This document shows, in pieces, positions 24,061 to 33,213 of a DNA stretch of 64,000 bases. The notes under the pieces were generated by a model that searched no databases, had not been told where the DNA came from, and saw only the letters and a list, made by a program, of their open reading frames with translations. Origin of the DNA: Nitrosopumilus piranensis (GTDB lineage Archaea > Thermoproteota > Nitrososphaeria > Nitrososphaerales > Nitrosopumilaceae); NCBI RefSeq assembly GCF_000875775.1, contig NZ_CP010868.1, positions 1,251,707-1,315,706 on the forward strand, written 5' to 3'. The first letter of the stretch is position 1. Each line of letters begins with the position of its first letter. A program made the position numbers and the translations under genes.

Positions 24061-27000
24061 GAGTTTCTTACTGAAGGCATACGTTTGTCTTTGTATGTAA
24101 CAACATTTGAGACGCCATTTTTTGGGAACACACCATAGATCAGTTTTGCTTTCTGGACAACAGAATCTTTTAGAGATACCATAATGAATTGACTTTCTTT
24201 TGAACGTTCTTCCAAAATATTTGACAATCTCTCAGAGTTTGGAGCATCAAGGTGTGCATCTACCTCATCAAACAAGTAGAATGGAGATGGTTTGAGTTTT
24301 TGCAAAGCAAGAACAAATACAATTGCAGCTAGAGTTTTCTCACCACCACTAATTGATGTAGATTCTCTCTTTGGTTTATTTGGGAATTGAATTAGATAAG
24401 AAATTCCAGAATTAAAAATGTCATCTTCATTTTGTAATTCTAACCAGGCATTTCCACCAGTCATTTTATTGAAAATTAGTTTTATTTCTTTATCGACTTT
24501 ATCAAATGCATCCAAGAATGTTTGACGTTTATCCTTTTCAATATCTTCAATAAATTTAACAATAGAGTTTCTTTCTTCCTCAAGTGAGTTCTTTCTTGTA
24601 GACATTGAGCGGTATCCATATGATACCTCAAGATATGTTTCAGGAGCTTTTGCGTTTAAGGCATTCAATGAGGCTAATTCTGCAGACAATCCTTGAACAA
24701 TAGATTCCACATCAAATGTTTCCATGTCCTTATCAAAGCCAAATGCAGAAAGAATTTGCTTTAATTTGTTCTCATTTTCAGTCAAATCATGCAGATCCCT
24801 ATTCAAGGAATCAGATTGCCTCTCTAGGGAATTGATTTGTTTGGTTAATTCTCTATCTTTTTCAGACAATACTTTGAGTTTATCATCAAACTCTTTGAGT
24901 TGGCCAATAGAGGAACCAGAGGTTTCAATAAGATCTTGTTCTTTTTCTCTTAATTTGACAAGAACCTCGTTTTTAGATTCTTTTTGAACTTCTAGTTCAC
25001 TAATTTTTGTTTGTAATTCCTCTTTTTCTAAATTCAAAGAACGTTCTTCATCATTAAGACGATTGGATTGTGATTTTTCACGATTATCTTGAGTTTCCAG
25101 AGTTGTCAATTGTGAGGATTTGTCACGATATTCATTTGCAATAGTTGTGTATAGTTTTTCAATTTCTGCTTTCTTTAAATTAATTTTAGATAATTCATTT
25201 GCAATACGTGCTTGTTCGCCACTTGCATAGTTGTCTTCTACAATTGAAATTCGTTCTAATAGTGATTCTACTTGAGATTCAGTAGTGAGGACTTCAGATT
25301 CTATTGTTTTATCACGTGAAGTTAAATCAGAGATTCTTTTTGTGAGTTGTTCTTTCATTGCCAATGTAGATTCAATTCTGGGTTTGAGATGAGAATAGTT
25401 TTCATTTACAGATGCTAATGATTGCTCAGAAATTGAAAGTCTATCAGAATTTGATTGAATAGCATCATCTAATTTTTTAATAGAGTTCTTTTTTATCAGC
25501 AAGTATTTCTTTACAGCATTAATTGATTGAAATAATCCATCAACATCACTGGTCATAGAAATTAATTTTGTGAGTTTTGATATTTTTGAATCAATATCAA
25601 TGACCACGGTACCTCCTTTTGCCTCAAAGTATTCACCATCCAAAGTGACTGCCTTGTATCCTGATTGGGACACATTGTATGCAGACTCTCGAGTTTTTGT
25701 AAGAACAATATTGCCAAACAGGAATGTTTTGAGTTCAGAATAAGTAGGATTACAACGAACAAAGTCAGCAAGTACACCTATGACACCTGATTCTTTGGGC
25801 AACTTTAGTTTGAATTTAGGAATTGCATCAAGTGGGATAATCTTTAGTTTTGGCAATTTTCTGGATCTAGCAAATTCTGCAATTCCAAGAAGAGTTGCAA
25901 AGTCTTTTACAATTATGGCTTTAATCCAATCAGAACTCACAGCCAGAATTGGACGTTCATATTGTTTGTCCCAAGAAATCATTTCATAAACTAAACCTTC
26001 AATGCCAAGTTTTTCTGCATCCTCTTTTAATTTTGCAACGGTATAATCTTCATGCATGAAGCCTTTGACAGTTTTAATTTTTGATTCATAACGTGTTGCA
26101 GCTTTGTTAGATTTTTCTAGAATTTCACCCCACTCATCCATATCAGAAACAATTTTAGATTTTTTTAGTTGTAAATTCTTTATTCTAGATTTTAATTCAA
26201 CAATTGTTGCATTATGATTTTTAATCATAGATTCTAATTTAGATTTAGAAGATGTAAGCTCTTCAATGCCATGTTCAAGCCCTTCTAACTTGGCAGTGTT
26301 TAATTCTATTTTTCTTTTTGATTCTTCTTGTTCATGTTGAAGTTTAGAGAGTTTTAGTTTGGCATCGTTTAATTGATTTGTAAGGGTTCTAATTTTTTCA
26401 TCAATTTCAGATTTTTTGGCAGCAGCTTGTGATTGCTCATCTAAAATTTTATTTCTTTGAGAATCTATAGATTCCAAATCAGAATTAATTTTATTTTTCT
26501 TAGTATTGGTTTCTTCAATAGAATCTTTAATTTTTAAAATCTGAGTATCGATATCACTTCTTGCGGTATTAATTTCTTCAAGTTCTTTTTGTATTTCTGG
26601 AATTCTAGAATTGATTTGTTCTATTCTTTTCTTTGATGCAGATATTGCACTGTTATCTATTTCATATTGTTCCATAGCTGCTGCAATTTCAGCATCAAGT
26701 GAAGATTTTGCTTTAGTGTAATCATTAGCTTCTGTCATCAATTTTGATTTTTCAGATTCCAAAGTTCCAATTTCGGTTCTCAAAACACTTCTTTCTTCAT
26801 CAAAAGTTGTAATTTCAGAGGTTACTGATCCTAAAGTTGATTCCTTTGACTCTTTTTGGCCAGATATTACCTTTAGTTTGTTGGCAGCAGCTATTGCTTT
26901 GTACCTGTTTAATTCACGCTCAAGAATGTCATGTCGGAGTTTTTGATTCCGTTCTTCTTCAAGTTCATCTATTCTTTTCTTGATTTCACCCATTTTAGCA

Positions 27001-27581
27001 AGTGCAATCTCAAGTCTTCGATCGGCCTCATCAAGTTGTTTTACAGATTCAGCCTTTTTTTCATCAAAATATGAAAGTCCAATCAAATCTTCAATTGTCT
27101 TTCTTTTTTCTTCAGATGTGAATTCAGATATTCTAGTTACAGTTCCTTGTTGCACGGCATTTAGTTGACCCAATCCAGCGTTTGCCATATCCAATAAATC
27201 AAGAATGTGACTTCGATTGGTTTTCTTTTTATTCAAATAGTATGTGTTTTCGCCATTAGCATCCATCTCTCTTGTAATTTCAACAACATCAGAGTCAACA
27301 GGAATCTTTCGATCAGAATTATCAAAGTGTACACTTGATCTTGCCATTTTTGGTCCACGTCTATTCCCTTCAATATCATGAATCAGTGATCGTAATTTGT
27401 CAACTCTCATTATTTTGGGTTTGTTTTCACCCATTGCAAAAATTATGGCATCCAGAATGTTACTTTTACCAGAGCCATTAGGACCTGAGATCGATACCAG
27501 TCCAGGTTCAAATTGGACAGTTGTATTCTTAAAACCAAATGACTTGAAACCAAAGATCTCTACTTTTTTAACATGAACCAA
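24057..27581 (-). CDS. smc: Chromosome segregation protein SMC
   Basis: At 1174 residues this is a full-length SMC. It has the N-terminal Walker A GPNGSGKSNILDAI, about 300 residues of coiled coil, a hinge around 510-660 (GLVYEMISWDKQYERP region), a second coiled coil and the C-terminal ABC half with SISGGEKTLAA and FYLFDEVDAHLD. It condenses and organises the chromosome as a dimer. No ScpA or ScpB partner is beside it in this window. The start is ATG at 27581. Confidence 0.96.
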   Translation of the reverse strand: MVHVKKVEIFGFKSFGFKNTTVQFEPGLVSISGPNGSGKSNILDAIIFAMGENKPKIMRVDKLRSLIHDIEGNRRGPKMARSSVHFDNSDRKIPVDSDVVEITREMDANGENTYYLNKKKTNRSHILDLLDMANAGLGQLNAVQQGTVTRISEFTSEEKRKTIEDLIGLSYFDEKKAESVKQLDEADRRLEIALAKMGEIKKRIDELEEERNQKLRHDILERELNRYKAIAAANKLKVISGQKESKESTLGSVTSEITTFDEERSVLRTEIGTLESEKSKLMTEANDYTKAKSSLDAEIAAAMEQYEIDNSAISASKKRIEQINSRIPEIQKELEEINTARSDIDTQILKIKDSIEETNTKKNKINSDLESIDSQRNKILDEQSQAAAKKSEIDEKIRTLTNQLNDAKLKLSKLQHEQEESKRKIELNTAKLEGLEHGIEELTSSKSKLESMIKNHNATIVELKSRIKNLQLKKSKIVSDMDEWGEILEKSNKAATRYESKIKTVKGFMHEDYTVAKLKEDAEKLGIEGLVYEMISWDKQYERPILAVSSDWIKAIIVKDFATLLGIAEFARSRKLPKLKIIPLDAIPKFKLKLPKESGVIGVLADFVRCNPTYSELKTFLFGNIVLTKTRESAYNVSQSGYKAVTLDGEYFEAKGGTVVIDIDSKISKLTKLISMTSDVDGLFQSINAVKKYLLIKKNSIKKLDDAIQSNSDRLSISEQSLASVNENYSHLKPRIESTLAMKEQLTKRISDLTSRDKTIESEVLTTESQVESLLERISIVEDNYASGEQARIANELSKINLKKAEIEKLYTTIANEYRDKSSQLTTLETQDNREKSQSNRLNDEERSLNLEKEELQTKISELEVQKESKNEVLVKLREKEQDLIETSGSSIGQLKEFDDKLKVLSEKDRELTKQINSLERQSDSLNRDLHDLTENENKLKQILSAFGFDKDMETFDVESIVQGLSAELASLNALNAKAPETYLEVSYGYRSMSTRKNSLEEERNSIVKFIEDIEKDKRQTFLDAFDKVDKEIKLIFNKMTGGNAWLELQNEDDIFNSGISYLIQFPNKPKRESTSISGGEKTLAAIVFVLALQKLKPSPFYLFDEVDAHLDAPNSERLSNILEERSKESQFIMVSLKDSVVQKAKLIYGVFPKNGVSNVVTYKDKRMPSVRNS

Positions 27582-27722
27582 TGACGTTATTCTTTCAAAT
27601 GGTGAGATAATCGATGTTTAACAAGTTTAGTTGACACTATTGCATAATTTTTCTTGTTGTAGTATGATATTTTTCGTAACGGTGAGCACAAACAAATTAA
27701 GAAATGATTGTCAGTGTGCCTA

Positions 27723-27730
27723 CTTATAAT
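27723..27730 (+). promoter_or_regulatory. TATA box of the C-N hydrolase gene
   Basis: CTTATAAT lies about 25 bases before the ATG at 27754. The rest of the 170-base gap from SMC shows no further gene that I can support. Confidence 0.45.
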
Positions 27731-27753
27731 TACCAAATAGCTATTCAAAAAAT

Positions 27754-28491
27754 ATGGTAAAATTAGGAATAATTCAAACGATTTCATATCTTAATAATCA
27801 AAAAGGAATATCCAGAGCAGCCCATATCCTAAGAAAGTTGGGTAGGCAAGAAACAGATATTGTTTGTCTGCCTGAGCAATGGCTTAAGGATAACATAATT
27901 TCAGACTTTGATTCAGAATTTGCTGAATTCAAGGAAATTGCTAAAGATTTTTCAATGACCATAATACCAGGCGCATTTTACGAAGTCAATAAAAGGAATT
28001 CATCAATAATTGCACCAGTAATTGGTCCCAAGGGAGAATTCATAGGCAGGCAAGAAAAGATACACCCATTTGACTATGAAAGAGACAATGTCAAGCCTGG
28101 AAAGGAGGCTAAGATTTTCAATACAGCCTGTAAGTTTGGAGTGATAATTTGTTATGATATGGTATTTCCACAGGTTGCAAATACTTTAGTCAAAAAAGGG
28201 GCTCAAGTCTTACTATCTCCTAGTAGAATAGTCAGAAGAGGAATAGAACCATGGCAGATGTATGTTCAGGTTAGAGCATTGGAGAACAGAATTCCAATCC
28301 TTGCAGCAAATGTAGAAAATAGAAGGTTTGGTGGAAATAGCATCATAGTAGATTTGGCAGAGAACAACAAAGTTGTCAACACCAAAATCACTAAACTAAA
28401 AAATGAAAATTCTATTTCAAAAGAATTCAAACTGGAAAAATATGAGAAAAGTAGAAAAATCAGATTTTCAGACGCAAATAAATTCAGATAG
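27754..28491 (+). CDS. Carbon-nitrogen hydrolase (nitrilase superfamily, 245 aa)
   Basis: The catalytic triad of the superfamily is visible: Glu41 in VCLPEQW, Lys102 in EKIHPF and Cys133 in GVIICYDMVFP. The protein is of normal length for a one-domain amidase of this class. Possible substrates include omega-amides, carbamoyl compounds or N-acyl chains; nothing narrows the choice. Its stop codon is directly followed by the stop of the convergent inositol-phosphate synthase gene. Confidence 0.9.
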   Translation: MVKLGIIQTISYLNNQKGISRAAHILRKLGRQETDIVCLPEQWLKDNIISDFDSEFAEFKEIAKDFSMTIIPGAFYEVNKRNSSIIAPVIGPKGEFIGRQEKIHPFDYERDNVKPGKEAKIFNTACKFGVIICYDMVFPQVANTLVKKGAQVLLSPSRIVRRGIEPWQMYVQVRALENRIPILAANVENRRFGGNSIIVDLAENNKVVNTKITKLKNENSISKEFKLEKYEKSRKIRFSDANKFR

Positions 28492-29586
28492 TTATTCGTC
28501 TGCTACAAACTGTTCACAAGCAGCTTTTGCTTTAACATCTGATGTTTGCTCAATGGGATGCTTCATCAAGTATGCACTTGCAGGCTTGATTGGTCCGCCA
28601 ACCCCTCGATCAAGAGCAATTTTTGCAAGCCTAATTGCATCAATTACAATTCCAGCTGAATTTGCCTTGTCATCTACTTCTAAACGAACTTCCATATTGT
28701 AAGGGATATTTGCCCATTGGCGTCCTTCAATTCTCATAAACATCAATTTTGTATTACCTAAGAATGGAATAAAGTCAGAGGGTCCGACATAGATTTGATC
28801 ATCATCTAGTCGTTCATCAAGTTGACTTTGAACACTTTCAGTTTTAGATATTTTCTTTGAAACAAGTCTATCTTGTTCCTTCATGTTTAAGAAATCAGTA
28901 TTACCACCAACGTTAATTTGGTAAGTTTTTTCGATTTTGGTTCCCCTATCATTACATAATTTTGCCAAAGTCCTGTGAACAATAGTTGCTCCAACTTGTC
29001 CTTTGATATCATCTCCAATACAAGGAATATTTTTTTCTTCGAATTTTTTTGCCCATTCAGGATCTGATGCAATAAAGGAAGGAATACAATTTACAAATGC
29101 AGTGTTAGTATCTAGGCAAATCTGTGCCCAATATTCAGTTACTTTGTCAGAACCTACAGGCAGATAAGAGACAATTATTTCAACGCCAGTATCCTTGATG
29201 ACTTTTTTAACTTCTTCAGTGATTTCTTCTACAGATTTTGGATTTTCAACAGGCTTGATTCTGTTTTCTACCCAAAGTCCAACACCGTCTAGAATGGGGC
29301 TTTCGTAAATTTTGGCATCAGTTTTTGGTAACTCATCTTTTGGAATCCAATCAACCATGTTTGGATAAGCATAGATTGCCTCATGGAGAGGTTTACCAAC
29401 TTTGTTTTCACCAACATCAAATCCACAAACAAAATCAATATCATGGATTCCATATCCAGCTAATTTATCATGAATAATTCCAGTAACTTCCTGTGTAGGA
29501 TTTTTTCGATAATATTCAATACCTTGAATTAAACCTGAAAAACAATTTCCGATTCCTACTAGTCCTACCTTTATTCTACCTGCCAT
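28492..29586 (-). CDS. Inositol-3-phosphate synthase
   Basis: This family converts glucose 6-phosphate to myo-inositol 3-phosphate, the precursor of archaeal phosphoinositol lipids and some compatible solutes. Features are the Rossmann start RIKVGLVGIGNCFSGLIQG, the SYLPVGSDK and GDDIKGQVGAT segments, and the lysine-containing TDFLNMKEQDRL. I choose Met at 29586 rather than a longer upstream ATG, because the protein then begins with the Rossmann strand and a TATA box (29611-29618) sits 25-30 bases before it. Length is then 364 residues, normal for archaea. Confidence 0.9.
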   Translation of the reverse strand: MAGRIKVGLVGIGNCFSGLIQGIEYYRKNPTQEVTGIIHDKLAGYGIHDIDFVCGFDVGENKVGKPLHEAIYAYPNMVDWIPKDELPKTDAKIYESPILDGVGLWVENRIKPVENPKSVEEITEEVKKVIKDTGVEIIVSYLPVGSDKVTEYWAQICLDTNTAFVNCIPSFIASDPEWAKKFEEKNIPCIGDDIKGQVGATIVHRTLAKLCNDRGTKIEKTYQINVGGNTDFLNMKEQDRLVSKKISKTESVQSQLDERLDDDQIYVGPSDFIPFLGNTKLMFMRIEGRQWANIPYNMEVRLEVDDKANSAGIVIDAIRLAKIALDRGVGGPIKPASAYLMKHPIEQTSDVKAKAACEQFVADE

Positions 29587-29610
29587 TCGAAAATTGGTGT
29601 TATTAGACGG

Positions 29611-29618
29611 GTTTAAAG
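29611..29618 (-). promoter_or_regulatory. TATA box of the inositol-phosphate synthase gene
   Basis: On the minus strand the element reads CTTTAAAC, 25-30 bases before the ATG at 29586. It decides in favour of that start over the longer ORF. Confidence 0.45.
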
Positions 29619-29661
29619 TTTTCTTAGAGAAATAAAAAAAATTAATGAAATTAAGGCAGGA

Positions 29662-29669
29662 TTTTATAC
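29662..29669 (+). promoter_or_regulatory. TATA box of the deoxyhypusine synthase gene
   Basis: TTTTATAC lies about 25 bases before the ATG at 29691. The in-frame TTG at 29670 is directly next to the box and would be too close for a leaderless start. Confidence 0.45.
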
Positions 29670-29690
29670 TTGACATCAAGAATTAAGATC

Positions 29691-30632
29691 ATGATAGAAC
29701 CAGGGCGCCCTGTAAAAGATATACAAATTGATTCAAACACATCAATTGAAAAAATTTTTGAAGAGTTGTCTCAATCAGGGGGTTTTGAATCAGTAAATCT
29801 TTCAACAGGGGTAGAAATTTTAGCAGAGATGATTTCAGATAAACAATGTCTTAGATTCATTTCATTTGTAGGAGCAGTTGTTTCTACAGGGTTAAGAGGA
29901 ATTCTAAAAGACATGTTAAAAAACAAATGGTTTGATGTTGCAATTACAACATGCGGTGCACTAGATCATGACATTGCAAGACATTTTTCACATTACAAAG
30001 AAGGTTCCTTTACAATGGATGACAACGAATTAGCAGATCAAGATATTCACAGATTAGGCAGTGTACTTGTGCCTATGGACAGTTATGGGCCATTAATTGA
30101 AGAGAAGATGCAAGCATTTTTGGAAGAGGAATATCAAAATGGTGTAAAAGAAATGACTACTGCTCAAATCTGTAAAATGATTGGGAAGCATTTAGGAGAA
30201 GATTCATTTCTTTATTGGGCATACAAAAATGACATTAGTGTAGTAGTTCCAGGAATCATGGATGGTGCAGTAGGAAGTCAGATTTGGTTATTCACACAAA
30301 AGCATAATGATTTTAAATTGAACATGGCAGGTGATGCGGATTTACTTTCAGGTTTTATTTTCAAAGCTGAAAAATCAGGAGCATTTATGATTGGTGGAGG
30401 AATTTCAAAACATCATACTTTATGGTGGAATCAATACAGAGAAGGGTTAGACTATGCATTTTACATTACAACTGCACAAGAATTTGATGGTAGTCTTAGT
30501 GGCGCACTAGTCAGAGAAGCAATTTCCTGGGGAAAAGTTACACAAAAAGCAAAGCAATCAACACTTCATGCAGAAGTGACAACCATATTGCCATTCATTT
30601 ATTCATCACTAGTATCAAAATTAAAAAATTAG
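29691..30632 (+). CDS. dys: Deoxyhypusine synthase
   Basis: This enzyme transfers an aminobutyl group from spermidine to a lysine of aIF5A. The 313-residue protein has the family motifs FVGAVVSTGLRGIL, TTCGALDHD, the active-site lysine in IGGGISKHHTLWWNQYREG, and TTAQEFDGSLSGA near the end. A TTG seven codons upstream (29670) could extend it, but the TATA spacing favours the ATG at 29691. It is divergent from inositol-phosphate synthase and followed by a PAC2-family gene. Confidence 0.93.
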   Translation: MIEPGRPVKDIQIDSNTSIEKIFEELSQSGGFESVNLSTGVEILAEMISDKQCLRFISFVGAVVSTGLRGILKDMLKNKWFDVAITTCGALDHDIARHFSHYKEGSFTMDDNELADQDIHRLGSVLVPMDSYGPLIEEKMQAFLEEEYQNGVKEMTTAQICKMIGKHLGEDSFLYWAYKNDISVVVPGIMDGAVGSQIWLFTQKHNDFKLNMAGDADLLSGFIFKAEKSGAFMIGGGISKHHTLWWNQYREGLDYAFYITTAQEFDGSLSGALVREAISWGKVTQKAKQSTLHAEVTTILPFIYSSLVSKLKN

Positions 30633-30668
30633 ACAAACCCTATTATCTAATAAAAACAAAAAACAATC

Positions 30669-31382
30669 ATGCTTCCCAAAATAAGAATTAAGGAATTCAA
30701 ACCACTCAACTTAGAAGGAGGATACCTAATTGACGGATTTCCATCAGCAGGTTTTAGCAGCGCTATTGCATCAGAATCAATGATACACACATCCAAATTG
30801 AAATTAGCAGGAATTATTGATTCAGAACTATTTCCTCCAATTAGTATAATTAAAAATGGAAAGCCAAACTATCCATCAAGAATATTTGTCAATGAAGATT
30901 TGAAAGTTAGTATCTTCTTATCATATCTCACACTTGATCAAGCACTACATAGAACAACAGCTAAAACAATGCTCAAATGGGCACAAAAACACAAAATCGG
31001 TTTAATCGTAAGTAGCATCGCAGTAAAATCTCCAGAGGGCAATGAAGAAATTATTGGTATTGGAAGTACTGATGCTGCAAGAAAGAAAGTGAAAAAAGCA
31101 GGACTCAAAGTATTAGCACATGGAACGGTACCAGGAATCCCTGGAATGCTACTAAATGAAGCAAGCATAACAGGACAGGATGTTATTGTAATTATTTTTC
31201 ATACAGATGGAAAAGGTCCTGATTTCAAATCCAGTGCACAATTATGTTTGGCAATGTCACAATTGATTCCAGGAGCTTCATGCGATATTCCATCTCTACA
31301 AAAAGAGGCAGAAAAAGCAGAATCAATAATCAAAGAAGCTGAAGAAGGATCAAAACACATGAAAGACATCATGTACAGATAA
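30669..31382 (+). CDS. PAC2 family protein (proteasome assembly chaperone-like)
   Basis: The 237-residue protein matches the archaeal PAC2 family: YLIDGFPSAGFSSAIASE near residue 17-34, the VSSIAVKSPEG segment, AHGTVPGIPGMLLNEA, and an acidic C-terminal helical tail rich in Glu and Lys. Eukaryotic relatives help assemble the proteasome core; the archaeal role is less certain. It follows deoxyhypusine synthase after 36 bases in the same direction. Confidence 0.88.
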   Translation: MLPKIRIKEFKPLNLEGGYLIDGFPSAGFSSAIASESMIHTSKLKLAGIIDSELFPPISIIKNGKPNYPSRIFVNEDLKVSIFLSYLTLDQALHRTTAKTMLKWAQKHKIGLIVSSIAVKSPEGNEEIIGIGSTDAARKKVKKAGLKVLAHGTVPGIPGMLLNEASITGQDVIVIIFHTDGKGPDFKSSAQLCLAMSQLIPGASCDIPSLQKEAEKAESIIKEAEEGSKHMKDIMYR

Positions 31383-31432
31383 TTTTTAGATTATGTTTAA
31401 TTCATAATCATTATAACAAAAATTTGAATTAG

Positions 31433-32047
31433 ATGGAGCAATTTGTAGAATTTGCAGTATTAGTAATAGTCATATCAACATCAGGAGTAATGGCACCAGG
31501 ACCACTTTTTGCAGCTAACATAGCATATGGGTTAAAAGGAGGTGCAAAATCAGGCATCAAGTTAGCTACAGGTCATGCAATTGTTGAATTGCCGCTTGTG
31601 ATATTATTAGGGATTGGAGTTTTTTCATTAGAAAGTTTTCCAGAATTCAGAACAATTATTTCTATTTTAGGAGCATTGACGCTTTTTACATTTGCAATAT
31701 TGCAAATTAGATCAGTCTTAAGGGAAAAAGAATTATCAATTTCAAATATAAAACAAGGGGCTTTAATTACAGGGGTTTTACTAAGCGGATTAAATCCATT
31801 TTTCATTATTTGGTGGTTGACAATAGGATTCAAATTAATATCAGATGCCATGCTAATTTGGGCATTTTCAGGTATGTTAATCATGTTTGGATTACATATT
31901 TGGATGGATTTTGCTTGGTTAGGAGCAATTTCATTTTTGGCATCAAAGAGTACAAAAATTCTTTCAAACAAAAATTATAAAATATTAATGATAGGACTAA
32001 GTATCATGTTAATTTATTTTGGAATTACATTTTTGCAAGAAATATAG
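31433..32047 (+). CDS. LysE-family transporter
   Basis: A 204-residue membrane protein with about six hydrophobic helices. The N-terminal APGPLFAANIAYGLKGGAKSG and the central LSGLNPFFIIWWLTIG are typical of the LysE/RhtB amino-acid exporter family. The substrate is not deducible. The gene is downstream of PAC2 and convergent to a small membrane protein gene, with two bases between the stop codons. Confidence 0.88.
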   Translation: MEQFVEFAVLVIVISTSGVMAPGPLFAANIAYGLKGGAKSGIKLATGHAIVELPLVILLGIGVFSLESFPEFRTIISILGALTLFTFAILQIRSVLREKELSISNIKQGALITGVLLSGLNPFFIIWWLTIGFKLISDAMLIWAFSGMLIMFGLHIWMDFAWLGAISFLASKSTKILSNKNYKILMIGLSIMLIYFGITFLQEI

Positions 32048-32049
32048 TA

Positions 32050-32322
32050 TTAGCCACAATCAAGAATTTCTATTTCAGGTTTGCAACTATCATTAAACAA
32101 ATCAATTTTTTCAACAATTACTTCACAAAATTCAGGATCAAGTGTTTTTTCAAAAGAATTTATTTCGTTTAAAATTTGCATATGTTGTACACCACAAGAA
32201 TAATTTGAAAAAAATATTAAAACTGCTGCAATTAAAATTCCACCTATGATTATAATCGGGATTTTAAAATTATTCTTTTGAAATGTCAATTTCCATGGTA
32301 GAGACATTACGTTGCTTACCAT
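32050..32322 (-). CDS. Small single-helix membrane protein (up to 90 aa)
   Basis: One strong transmembrane helix (IPIIIIGGILIAAVLIFF) is followed by an outward-looking segment with Cys residues (NYSCGVQH, FCEVIVEK, NDSCKPEIEILDCG) that could form disulfides. The displayed ATG overlaps the end of the Alba-like gene by 53 bases; internal starts (ATG 32307 or TTG 32289) shorten that overlap. Its family is unknown to me. Confidence 0.55.
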   Translation of the reverse strand: MVSNVMSLPWKLTFQKNNFKIPIIIIGGILIAAVLIFFSNYSCGVQHMQILNEINSFEKTLDPEFCEVIVEKIDLFNDSCKPEIEILDCG

Positions 32323-32851
32323 CTTGAGAAGTAAGTGAATCAGATGAAATTCTTACATCACTAATTACATACCCAACAGAGTCCATTCTTTTTACAATCA
32401 TTTGCGAGACATCAACAGCTTGAGTAATTCTTTTTCCTCTTGCTTTTATGGTAACAGTAGGTCTTGTTGAAAGTTGAGTTAAGGTTGCAGAAACATAAGT
32501 CATTATAGGTTTTGTTCCAACAAAAATAACATTACGTTCTTCAGGATGTTTAGGAGTTTCCGGTTTACTAGATTGTGGTTCAGGTTCTGGGGACTCTAGT
32601 TGTGGTTCAGGTTCTGGGGACTCTAGTTGTGGTTCAGGTTCTGGGGACTCTAGTTGTGGTTCAGGTTCTGGGGACTCTAGTTGTGGTTCAGGTTCTGGGG
32701 ACTCTAGTTGTGGTTCAGGTTCTGGGGACTCTAGTTGTGGTTCAGGTTCTGGGGACTCTAGTTGTGGTTCAGGTTCGGGTTCAGATTTAGTTCTAGAATC
32801 AAACTCTGATAAAATATCTTCTGCGTCTTTTGATTTTCTAGTGTCACTCAA
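32270..32851 (-). CDS. Alba-domain DNA/RNA-binding protein with repetitive acidic N-terminus
   Basis: The C-terminal 88 residues are a clear Alba domain: NVIFVGTKPIMTYVSATLTQL, TVTIKARGKRITQAVDVSQMI and a final EIDISKE strand. Alba coats DNA or RNA in archaea. The N-terminal half is instead a 27-base repeat coding seven perfect EPEPQLESP units, very acidic and proline-rich, so the protein has a flexible, negatively charged arm. Alba proteins normally are about 90-100 residues, so this one is twice the usual length. The acidic arm could keep neighbouring DNA or protein contacts apart; that is inference. Confidence 0.85.
   Translation of the reverse strand: MSDTRKSKDAEDILSEFDSRTKSEPEPEPQLESPEPEPQLESPEPEPQLESPEPEPQLESPEPEPQLESPEPEPQLESPEPEPQLESPEPEPQSSKPETPKHPEERNVIFVGTKPIMTYVSATLTQLSTRPTVTIKARGKRITQAVDVSQMIVKRMDSVGYVISDVRISSDSLTSQDGKQRNVSTMEIDISKE
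32573..32761. repeat. Seven perfect 27-bp direct repeats inside the Alba gene
   Basis: The unit ttgtggttcaggttctgggg plus actctag (plus strand) recurs seven times without a single change, then a degenerate partial copy follows to about 32776. In the coding strand each unit encodes EPEPQLESP. Perfect identity at the DNA level implies recent expansion or active homogenisation, for example by slipped replication. Copy number is likely to vary among close relatives. Confidence 0.95.
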
Positions 32852-32892
32852 TTCGTAATTCCTTTAATAACAAAATTCTCTCTCGCTTTTAT

Positions 32893-33141
32893 TTAATTTT
32901 TCAGGTCTTGTGCCTTAAGATAGTCATCAAATAATTTTTCTAGATCGTCATCATTGTCAATTTTCTTGATTTTTTCAACGAGATCTTTTTCTTCAATCTC
33001 ATAGCAATTCATTACATCCTGAGAATCTTTGAAAACCAACATTGCTTTTTCTTTGAAAATGCAGTGGTAAAGTTTCTCTTTTTCCATTTTTTCAGGTTTT
33101 ATTTTTACGCCATTTTCATCAACAGAAATTGGATAATCCAT
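32893..33141 (-). CDS. Hypothetical acidic protein (82 aa)
   Basis: The protein has an N-terminal beta-rich half (DYPISVDENGVKIKPEKM, LYHCIFKEKAMLVFKDS) and a strongly acidic C-terminal helix (KIDNDDDLEKLFDDYL). No domain is recognised and it has no membrane segment. It is divergent from the Y-family polymerase gene, with 72 bases between them, so they may share a regulatory region. Confidence 0.65.
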   Translation of the reverse strand: MDYPISVDENGVKIKPEKMEKEKLYHCIFKEKAMLVFKDSQDVMNCYEIEEKDLVEKIKKIDNDDDLEKLFDDYLKAQDLKN

Positions 33142-33213
33142 GAAACTGATGAACCAAATGAGTATTTAGATTAATGCACAATATAGTAATAATCTAAAGT
33201 TCATTACAAAGTA

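Noticed and set aside
32573-32776. Tandem repeats that might be a CRISPR array
   Set aside because: The units are head to tail without spacers, period 27, and encode protein repeats within the Alba gene.
32575-32790. A + strand frame of VVQVLGTLV repeats
   Set aside because: It is the antisense reading of the Alba repeats.
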